17,055 bases of DNA from JAGOUU01 sp964609155 (GTDB lineage: Bacteria; Pseudomonadota; Gammaproteobacteria; JAGOUU01): assembly GCA_964609155.1 (NCBI GenBank), contig CAZSRF010000040.1, positions 1 through 17,055 on the forward strand, read 5' to 3'. Position 1 is the stretch's first letter; each line of letters starts with the position of its first letter. Under the pieces are notes generated by a model. It did no database searches and was not told where the DNA came from. It saw only the letters and a list, made by a program, of their open reading frames with translations. Shown in pieces: positions 1 through 5,835 of this stretch. Both the position numbers and the translations under genes were made by a program.

Positions 1-5
1 CGCCA

Positions 6-23
6 CTTCCCCTGAAGGGGAAG
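6..23. repeat. Perfect hairpin near left edge
   Basis: CTTCCCC and GGGGAAG form a perfect 7-bp stem around a TGAA tetraloop. It is GC-rich in an AT-rich region, so it is unlikely to be a chance structure. There is no T-run downstream on the plus strand, and on the minus strand the T-rich stretch lies before the stem rather than after it, so it is not a standard intrinsic terminator in either direction. It could belong to a gene or repeat that continues left of the window. Confidence 0.5.
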
Positions 24-98
24 AAAACAAACTCACTATGGCTGAAGGGTTACAAAATATATATCTTCCAATACATTATTCAAATTTTTATCTTAAGC

Positions 99-122
99 GG
101 CTCTCTGTTAGATTTCAGAGCC
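99..122 (-). terminator. Weak hairpin over the aphA stop codon
   Basis: GGCTCT (99-104) and AGAGCC (117-122) are inverted repeats that surround the stop codon of the phosphatase gene. Read on the minus strand, the stem is followed by an AT-rich stretch ending in AAAAATTTG, without a clean T-run. It may help end the phosphatase transcript or protect the mRNA end, but the stem is short, the loop is 12 nt and the T-tract is missing. Confidence 0.25.
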
Positions 123-827
123 AATGATCACTTCCTCACCATAGCGTCCATTTAATGGCATCACATGGTTATCTTGAGAATTAGGTGAACGCATGATTCT
201 AATTCCTCGAATGTTCGCAGCTTTTGCAGCAGCTATATCACCATCAGAATCGCCATAGAAAATTTTAATATTATTATCCAAAATAGCTTTAGTTTTACCT
301 GGTTTTTCTGGATTGAGAGCTTTTAAACCAAGATACATGACCTTATGAGGATTTTTAATATCAAAAGCTTTAGCTAGAGTACCAGTCATTGTTTCAGGTT
401 TATGCTTGCTAGCTTCACGAGCGGTAATAAAAAATATATTATCACCACGGCGCTTATGCATTTCTATGAGTTCTTTACCTACATTTTTGGGGGGGCTTAA
501 GTTTCCACTGCGATTCATATGATCCCAAAATTCTTGTAGAGTTGAGCATGTAGGCCTATAAGGTTGGTTATCATTTGGACAATATTTTTCATAGTATAAT
601 TCAAAGGAGACCTTAGGAAATAACAAGGTATCATCGATATCAAATCCTACATTAATAGGGGGGGTGTTTTTAAGACTATTTTCGATTTGTTCGACAGTTG
701 TCCATTTCACAGATGAAGTTAATTTAATTTTCGGGTGTACTATTATCTTTGGCTCTAAATAGTAAAATGATGCTCCCAATGTCAGTACAGCTCCTGCCAA
801 CAGACCAGCAACAAATTTACGTGGCAT
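108..827 (-). CDS. aphA: Class B (AphA-type) HAD acid phosphatase
   Basis: Likely a non-specific acid phosphatase/phosphotransferase of the class B HAD family, which acts in the periplasm on phosphomonoesters such as nucleotides. The protein is 239 aa, close to E. coli AphA (about 237). Motif I DIDDT lies at residues 63-67, with D63 as the expected nucleophile and D65 as acid/base. The downstream FFITAR block and GDSDGD motif match the family, and the C-terminal GEEVI resembles AphA, so the protein looks complete. The N-terminus has a positive start and a hydrophobic stretch at residues 5-20 typical of a signal peptide or signal anchor; the cleavage site is unclear. The ATG follows a strong GGAGGGGG ribosome binding site. 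The gene is monocistronic and divergent from lemA. Two C7 tracts occur in its coding strand (forward 658-664 and 489-495), which is odd for AT-rich DNA and could allow frame slippage. Confidence 0.88.
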   Translation of the reverse strand: MPRKFVAGLLAGAVLTLGASFYYLEPKIIVHPKIKLTSSVKWTTVEQIENSLKNTPPINVGFDIDDTLLFPKVSFELYYEKYCPNDNQPYRPTCSTLQEFWDHMNRSGNLSPPKNVGKELIEMHKRRGDNIFFITAREASKHKPETMTGTLAKAFDIKNPHKVMYLGLKALNPEKPGKTKAILDNNIKIFYGDSDGDIAAAKAANIRGIRIMRSPNSQDNHVMPLNGRYGEEVIIGSEI

Positions 828-1004
828 ATACCCCCTCCAATTTTAGTTAATAATTTATTGTAAATGTTATTTACTATATTTACTATTCACTAACTCACTT
901 ACTGAGTCTGTTGAACACTTAAATTCTAAAGAACTATATTAACAGAGTTAGGGGTAATAATTAAGAAAATATTTCAAAAGAGCTTGTAAGTCTATGTTAT
1001 CTGA

Positions 1005-1032
1005 TTGATTAATTATGATTTTAAGCTATAAT
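1005..1032 (+). promoter_or_regulatory. Sigma70-like promoter of lemA
   Basis: A perfect TATAAT (-10) at 1027-1032 is preceded after 16 bp by TTGATT (-35) at 1005-1010, which matches four of six consensus bases. The predicted start near 1039 gives a leader of about 26 nt that contains the CGGAGGG ribosome binding site. This is the best-formed promoter in the window and would drive lemA and the M48 peptidase gene, possibly truA too. Confidence 0.65.
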
Positions 1033-1065
1033 AAACGACATAAATAAAATCGGAGGGTTTTTAAA

Positions 1066-1617
1066 ATGACGATGCTAGTTGTGCTACTTGCTGTGGGATT
1101 TGTATTAGTTGTAGTTGTAGGTATCTATAATGCTCTTGTTGCTATTAAAAACCAGGTAGCCAATGCATGGAAGCAGATTGATGTTCAATTAAAACGTCGT
1201 CATGATTTAATACCTAATCTGGTTAATCTAACCAAGGATTACATGGCTTATGAGCAAGAAACTCTTAAGAAAGTTATAGAAGCGCGTAATTCAGCGGTTA
1301 ATGCGAGTAATACGCATGATGCTATTGTAGCTGAGAATGGTCTTACACAGGCCTTGGGGAAGATGTTTGCTTTAATGGAAAATTATCCTGATCTAAAAGC
1401 CCAGCAAAATGTTGCACAATTAATGGAGGAATTAAGAAGTACTGAGAATAAAATAGCCTTTGCCCGGCAGCATTATAACGACAGTGTTATGTCAATGAAT
1501 AATAAGGTTCAGAGTTTTCCATCTAATTTGGTAGCAAAATCTTTTGGTTTTCACGAGCAAGAATATTTCCTGGTTGCTGAGGCAGAAAAAGCAGTGCCTA
1601 ATGTTAGTCTTAGGTAA
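1066..1617 (+). CDS. lemA: LemA family membrane protein
   Basis: A member of the LemA family: small membrane-anchored proteins with a long helical bundle exposed outside the inner membrane, whose biochemical role is poorly defined. Length is 183 aa, normal for the family. Residues 4-26 form one strongly hydrophobic segment. The conserved family block follows it: IYNALVAIKNQVANAWKQI, then LKRRHDLIPNLVNL (about residues 43-56), and a helical region with ENKIAFARQHYND near residue 130. The ATG has a strong CGGAGGG ribosome binding site. An M48 peptidase gene follows after 34 bp; LemA next to an HtpX-like M48 protease is a recurrent arrangement in proteobacteria, which suggests a joint role in envelope protein handling. 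That functional link is inference. Confidence 0.9.
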   Translation: MTMLVVLLAVGFVLVVVVGIYNALVAIKNQVANAWKQIDVQLKRRHDLIPNLVNLTKDYMAYEQETLKKVIEARNSAVNASNTHDAIVAENGLTQALGKMFALMENYPDLKAQQNVAQLMEELRSTENKIAFARQHYNDSVMSMNNKVQSFPSNLVAKSFGFHEQEYFLVAEAEKAVPNVSLR

Positions 1618-1651
1618 TTATATATCGCACTAATTGAGAAATTAAATTAGT

Positions 1652-2755
1652 ATGATTGACAGCAAGTTACATAATACAGATTTTGGAAAAGCTATCAGAA
1701 AAAATAAGAGGAAATGTCTTATCCTCGTTGGGAGCTTATTATTATTACTGATGACAGTTGGTTACATACTTGGCAGTTATTTAGATTATGAATATCTGCA
1801 AAGTACTCGCTATCATGAATATGTCTATTTTAATCGCTATTATTTATCCCAAGGTTACGCTAATACTCATCAACTTACTTTCCCAACGTCACTTACAAAA
1901 AGCCAGTTATTATTTTTAAACGAGCCCTTTTGTCATTTAAGTGAGCTTGGGATTCGTTTCAGTGTAGTAACTTTGATACTAGGCATGTTATGGTCGGTTT
2001 TTGCAATATTATTTGGTGGAAGTATTATCTTATCAACATCAGGAGCAACAAAAATTGATGATACCAATAAAAATCATAATCCAGAATATGCGGTATTATC
2101 GAATGTATTAGAAGAAATGTCTTTAGCTGCAGGTATAGTAACGCCGCAGTTGTATTTAATAAACACGGAAGTTATGAATGCTTTTGCAATTGGCATGAAA
2201 ATTAATAATTCTGCAATTTCAGTTACCAAGGGACTGCTTGATAATTTAACACGCGAAGAATTACAAGGTGTAATAGCCCACGAGATTAGTCATATTATCA
2301 ATTATGATACAAGATTTCAAACTTTAATGACTAGCATGGTGGGTTTAATTATAATACTAGCTGATGTGGGTCAAAGAATGGTGTTTTACAGTCGTCCTGT
2401 TAAAGAAAGCTCAGATCGGGATACAAAAGCGGCAATATTGAAGTTTATTGTTGTAGCTGTTTTTTTTGTTATTGCTCCATTTGTTGCCTTAATAGTGCAA
2501 GCGATGGCAACTCGTGAAAGAGAGTATTTAGCTGATGCTACAAGTGTAAAATTAACAAGAAACCCATTAGGGCTGATTTCAGCTTTACATAAGTTGCATG
2601 AGAATTCTCAGCCATTTGATGGAGCTAATAAAGCAAATCAAAATTTATTTATCGTTAATCCTTTTGAGAATATAAAGAAAAAAAGTTTTAGATTGTTTTC
2701 TACTCACCCTGATGTGCTTGATAGGATAGAGCGATTGCGGAATTTGGATAAATAA
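1652..2755 (+). CDS. HtpX-like M48 family membrane metallopeptidase
   Basis: Predicted zinc metalloprotease of the inner membrane, family M48 (HtpX/Ste24-like), which in relatives cleaves damaged or misassembled membrane proteins. The 367-aa protein has a membrane segment at about residues 22-42, a second at about 103-127, and a hydrophobic hairpin-like region after the active site (about 225-240 and 263-285). The zinc-binding HEISH motif is at H210-E211-H214, and the third ligand is probably E291 in the REREYLADA block. All catalytic features are present. Between the first two membrane segments lies an unusually long loop (about 45-98) rich in tyrosine: nine Tyr between residues 43 and 69. 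The ribosome binding site is weak (GAGAA, 11 nt upstream), but this start places the first membrane segment sensibly. It is probably co-transcribed with lemA. It could not be assigned to HtpX itself because the N-terminus differs. Confidence 0.88.
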   Translation: MIDSKLHNTDFGKAIRKNKRKCLILVGSLLLLLMTVGYILGSYLDYEYLQSTRYHEYVYFNRYYLSQGYANTHQLTFPTSLTKSQLLFLNEPFCHLSELGIRFSVVTLILGMLWSVFAILFGGSIILSTSGATKIDDTNKNHNPEYAVLSNVLEEMSLAAGIVTPQLYLINTEVMNAFAIGMKINNSAISVTKGLLDNLTREELQGVIAHEISHIINYDTRFQTLMTSMVGLIIILADVGQRMVFYSRPVKESSDRDTKAAILKFIVVAVFFVIAPFVALIVQAMATREREYLADATSVKLTRNPLGLISALHKLHENSQPFDGANKANQNLFIVNPFENIKKKSFRLFSTHPDVLDRIERLRNLDK

Positions 2756-2819
2756 CAGAATATTAATATTATTGGAAGTTTTATATGATCTTTTGTTTTA
2801 TTGTGAAAGATGGTTTCAT

Positions 2820-3623
2820 ATGGTAAGAATTGCATTAGGAGTAGAATACGATGGAACAGATTATAATGGTTGGCAAAAACAAACAGAGCCTGCATTTATT
2901 CAAACTATTCAAAAAGTATTAGAAGAAAGAATAAGTCAAATAGCAGACGAACGTATCTCAATTATATGCGCAGGCAGAACAGATGCCAAAGTGCATGCTA
3001 CAGGCCAAGTAGTCCATTTTGATTATGATAATAACAGAAAAAAAATTAGAAACCAGAATGCTTGGATAATTGGAGTTAACAGTATTTTACCACGTACTAT
3101 TTCAATAACGTGGGCTGAAGAAGTGTCAGATGATTTCCATGCCAGATATAGTGCACTTTCAAGACGATACCAATATTATATTTATTGCCAACCATATAGC
3201 AGGCCCTTGTTGCGCAATAAAGCATTATGGGTATACAAAAATTTAGACATTGTAAGCATGCAGACTGCTTGCCAATATCTAGTAGGGCAGCAAGATTTTA
3301 GTAGTTTTCGGAGCTCTGAATGCCAAGCGAAAAATCCGGTTAGAAATATTATTTTTGCAGAAGTGAAAGTTATTAATAACTTTATAGTCGTTGATATAAA
3401 AGCAAATGCTTTTTTACATCATATGGTTCGTAATATTGTGGGATGTTTAATACAAATTGGATTAAAACATAAACCTGTAGATTGGTTGCAAGAGGTTATA
3501 CAAGCCAAAGATAGAACTCAAGCTGCAAAAACTATTGCGGCACATGGGTTATATTTGATTGATGTGGAGTATCCAAGCTTGTTTAATATAACAAAGAATA
3601 TAATTTACCCATTTGAAAATTGA
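2820..3623 (+). CDS. truA: tRNA pseudouridine(38-40) synthase TruA
   Basis: Converts uridines 38, 39 and 40 of tRNA anticodon stems to pseudouridine in the cytoplasm. The protein has 267 aa, against about 270 in E. coli. The N-terminal MVRIALGVEYDGTDYNGWQ block, the catalytic AGRTD motif with the aspartate nucleophile, TGQVVHF, and the C-terminal FLHHMVRNIVG segment are all characteristic. The start is set at the ATG at 2820 rather than the in-frame TTG at 2772, because family homology begins exactly there and an AGATGG sequence precedes it. The usual RTDAGVHA signature reads RTDAKVHA here, with Lys in place of the normally conserved Gly. The gene follows the M48 gene by 64 bp and may be read from the lemA promoter. 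It ends 18 bp from the convergent transporter gene, with no terminator hairpin visible between them. Confidence 0.96.
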   Translation: MVRIALGVEYDGTDYNGWQKQTEPAFIQTIQKVLEERISQIADERISIICAGRTDAKVHATGQVVHFDYDNNRKKIRNQNAWIIGVNSILPRTISITWAEEVSDDFHARYSALSRRYQYYIYCQPYSRPLLRNKALWVYKNLDIVSMQTACQYLVGQQDFSSFRSSECQAKNPVRNIIFAEVKVINNFIVVDIKANAFLHHMVRNIVGCLIQIGLKHKPVDWLQEVIQAKDRTQAAKTIAAHGLYLIDVEYPSLFNITKNIIYPFEN

Positions 3624-3641
3624 TTTACTGCAATGATAGAT

Positions 3642-4493
3642 TTACAGACTAATAACAACTGTTCCAACAAAAATTGTAAATAAAGATAATTTTTGATAAA
3701 AAGTCAGTGTTTCTTTGTAAATAAGAACAGCCATGGCTACCATAACCATGCTTCTGAGTGAAAAAATAGCTGCCACAACACTGGCTGGGCCAATTTTAAG
3801 TGAATAGGCGTATAATTCAAGCCCACCATAAGAAAACAATCCAGCAGCACAGCCAAGAAGTATAGCACCTTTAGTAGTGTGTGCGAGATCTGTTTTTCTT
3901 CTGGGAATAAACTTCATGCCAAACAGGATTAAAGAAAATAAATAAGCATAAAATAGAACTAATGTATTATTAAGACCGATTTCCTGAGTAATTTTAAGCC
4001 CACCATTGCGTAAAAAAACAAATATAATAGCAAGAAAGATAAAGCTGTACCATTTGGGATCTTTAATGCCTAGTGATTCTCTTGGATCTAAAGATAAAAA
4101 AGCACAGGATAAAATAAATAAAGCTATGGCTATAATTTCAGTGTTCTTTAAGTTTTCATCAAAGATAAACACAGACATAATGACTATTAATATTATATTT
4201 AAATTAATAAGGGGTGATGTGATACTGGCGGGGCCCGTAGCTAAAGCCCGTACTGTATAGTCATTACCAACTGCTGAGCCTATTCCTACTAGAATACTGC
4301 TAGCAATGACTAGCAAAGATAATTCCCATTGTTGTTGAATAATTAGAGATAAAGCAAATAAAATCGTTCCTGTAACATACATGCCAAATAGCATAGGGTG
4401 AGAATGGTGGCCGCGTTCGCAACCTACTTTTAATAAAAAACCTGAAAAACCAAATACAAGGGCGCTAGTAAAGGAGGAAAATAACCAAATCAT
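3642..4493 (-). CDS. EamA/DMT superfamily transporter
   Basis: A predicted inner-membrane transporter of the drug/metabolite superfamily (EamA type), whose members often export amino acids, metabolites or opine-type metallophores. The 283-aa protein is almost entirely hydrophobic, with about ten membrane segments arranged as two repeated halves. The first half ends near the FIFDENL motif, and the second half ends with AVLIYKETLTFYQKL, the typical glutamate-bearing signature at the end of EamA domains. The start chosen is the ATG at 4493: longer in-frame readings would run back into the upstream gene and add a non-hydrophobic leader. It lies 13 bp downstream of the opine-dehydrogenase-like gene on the same strand, so the two are almost certainly co-transcribed and the transporter may export that enzyme's product. 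The substrate cannot be read from sequence. Confidence 0.85.
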   Translation of the reverse strand: MIWLFSSFTSALVFGFSGFLLKVGCERGHHSHPMLFGMYVTGTILFALSLIIQQQWELSLLVIASSILVGIGSAVGNDYTVRALATGPASITSPLINLNIILIVIMSVFIFDENLKNTEIIAIALFILSCAFLSLDPRESLGIKDPKWYSFIFLAIIFVFLRNGGLKITQEIGLNNTLVLFYAYLFSLILFGMKFIPRRKTDLAHTTKGAILLGCAAGLFSYGGLELYAYSLKIGPASVVAAIFSLRSMVMVAMAVLIYKETLTFYQKLSLFTIFVGTVVISL

Positions 4494-4506
4494 AATTATA
4501 TATTCT

Positions 4507-5640
4507 TTAAGCTGCAGCTGGAAAACATTGTAAGCAACAACCACTTTCGATATTCTGAATAAAATTATCGACAGAGGCATGAGATGCTATTAATTTATTT
4601 TGATTTAATCCTTGCGCCAGATAATCTATTTTATTAATCATTGATGCTATTTCTATAATGTTTCTCATAATAATGGATTCGAAACCCATTAGCTTGCCTA
4701 AACAATACCATGGGACTATAACATAAGGTACATCTTGGCTAATGTATCTTTCAGATAAAGATCTAGGACATAATTTTTGTGCATTATGTATAGGGGTCTT
4801 TGTAAAAAAATCATAAATACTTGGAAATTTATTACCATAAAATTCGGACATTAATGTTAAATAGCTTGGCAGCTGAAAATTATATAAATTACCAATATGG
4901 CGGCGGTCGTTATCTAATTGTTCTAGTAGAATACTGGTATGTTCAGAAATACCTTCTTTATAGAAATAAAATAAATCTTTATTCTGACCAATCCTTCCAG
5001 CATTAAATAATGCTGAGATAGGATGGCTTATTCCACTAGTGATATTTAAGCCTAGTTGTATAGGGTTTTTATAACTTGATAGTTTTGTTGGGAATATGTT
5101 GTCTAATTTTTTAAGTAACTCATCAGTTCTCGAAGCAGGTATACTGGCTATACCCATAGTGTTTTTAATACCAAAGATATCTACTGAATAGCCAGTGTCA
5201 TCTACTCGACAAGCATATGGCAAAGATGATATATCAGCCAAAATGCATTTGGAATGAATGTTTTCTTTTTGTAGTGTGTTATTGAAAATAATGCTTGAAA
5301 AATTACCTGCAAGTGTAATTATTTTATGAGAAGATGTGATAAAAGGTAATAGTTTTTTAAAAATGGCTTCATGTGCGAAGCTAGGAGTAACAATAAAAAT
5401 AAATTCTGAATTAGATAATGCCTGAGCATAGTCATACGTGAGTTGATGTATTGTAGTCTGAAATTTTTGTTGATTGACGTGGTCGTTAATATGTATAGTA
5501 TTATTATTTAATTTTATAAAACTCGAGAATCCGGGGTGATCAAGATCTGCACATAATGTTATTTGATTGTTTTGTTTTGAAAAATGGGCTGCAAGTGCAA
5601 GCCCTCCGTGACCAGCTCCAATTATAGAAATCTTTAACAT
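4507..5640 (-). CDS. Opine (octopine/nopaline) dehydrogenase family protein
   Basis: Predicted NAD(P)H-dependent opine dehydrogenase, a cytoplasmic enzyme that reductively condenses the amino group of an amino acid with an alpha-keto acid. The 377-aa protein begins with a Rossmann dinucleotide-binding motif (G8-A-G10-H-G-G13). The C-terminal octopine-dehydrogenase domain shows GISHPISALFNAGRI with His206, and later ERYISQDVPY with Arg298 and Asp303. The His/Arg/Asp set and the five-residue Arg-Asp spacing agree with the catalytic and binding residues I recall for known opine dehydrogenases. It is not obviously the longer staphylopine/pseudopaline dehydrogenase (CntM) type. The start at 5640 is supported by a GGAGG ribosome binding site; the reading could extend to 5667 but homology would not. 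The C-terminus has an unusual CCLQCF tail. It is co-transcribed with the EamA gene and divergent from fadE. The substrate is unknown. Confidence 0.83.
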   Translation of the reverse strand: MLKISIIGAGHGGLALAAHFSKQNNQITLCADLDHPGFSSFIKLNNNTIHINDHVNQQKFQTTIHQLTYDYAQALSNSEFIFIVTPSFAHEAIFKKLLPFITSSHKIITLAGNFSSIIFNNTLQKENIHSKCILADISSLPYACRVDDTGYSVDIFGIKNTMGIASIPASRTDELLKKLDNIFPTKLSSYKNPIQLGLNITSGISHPISALFNAGRIGQNKDLFYFYKEGISEHTSILLEQLDNDRRHIGNLYNFQLPSYLTLMSEFYGNKFPSIYDFFTKTPIHNAQKLCPRSLSERYISQDVPYVIVPWYCLGKLMGFESIIMRNIIEIASMINKIDYLAQGLNQNKLIASHASVDNFIQNIESGCCLQCFPAAA

Positions 5641-5657
5641 ATTATCCTCCCATGGGC

Positions 5658-5680
5658 TATGGTACAATTATATGGTACAA
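5658..5680 (-). promoter_or_regulatory. Promoter with tandem repeat before the opine gene
   Basis: On the minus strand a perfect TATAAT (forward 5667-5672) would start transcription near 5660, giving a leader of about 20 nt with the GGAGG site. Two identical 10-bp units, TTGTACCATA on the minus strand (forward 5658-5667 and 5671-5680), overlap and flank this -10 box with a 13-bp period. No good -35 is visible at 16-18 bp. The repeats look like half-sites for a regulator; the regulator is unknown. Confidence 0.45.
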
Positions 5681-5761
5681 CTAAAAGATAAATAAAAAAG
5701 CAACGTCCTATAATGTTAGTATATTAAATAACATTTGTAAAAAATCTTATTTAAAATTTTT

Positions 5762-5791
5762 TATAATTCTGATAGTATTTAGCACTAAATA
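5762..5791 (+). promoter_or_regulatory. Candidate fad operon promoter and palindromic operator
   Basis: A perfect TATAAT at 5762-5767 is followed by a perfect 16-bp palindrome at 5776-5791, TATTTAG-CA-CTAAATA (7-bp arms, 2-nt centre), which ends 44 bp before the fadE start. If that -10 is used, the palindrome covers the transcription start, a typical repressor position. The -35 is poor: TTGTAA at 5735-5740 is 21 bp away. The sequence does not resemble the FadR or PsrA sites I know. TATAAT-like boxes are common in such AT-rich DNA, for example at 5709-5714, so the promoter call is tentative; the palindrome itself is certain. Confidence 0.45.
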
Positions 5792-5835
5792 AATTTATAA
5801 GTTGCATAAAGAAAATTTAAGCTTAAGGAGGCGGG

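Noticed and set aside
2..127. Open frame on the plus strand from the left edge to a TGA at 125-127 (41 codons), possibly the end of a gene outside the window
   Set aside because: No recognisable protein features, another frame (from base 3) is also open over the same stretch, and it overlaps the end of the phosphatase gene. Without sequence to the left it cannot be supported.
893..907. Short dyad ACTCA-CTTAC-TGAGT between aphA and lemA as an operator
   Set aside because: Arms of only five bases in AT-rich DNA, far from the lemA promoter; too weak to claim.
2772..2819. TTG start 16 codons upstream of truA
   Set aside because: TruA homology begins at the ATG at 2820; the extra residues have no family match and the TTG has no ribosome binding site.
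4006..4260. Plus-strand open frame antisense to the EamA gene
   Set aside because: Low-complexity shadow of a clear transporter gene, with no domain.
4494..4580. Upstream extension of the EamA transporter into the opine dehydrogenase gene
   Set aside because: The first membrane segment begins right after the ATG at 4493; the extension only reads the end of the upstream gene in another frame.
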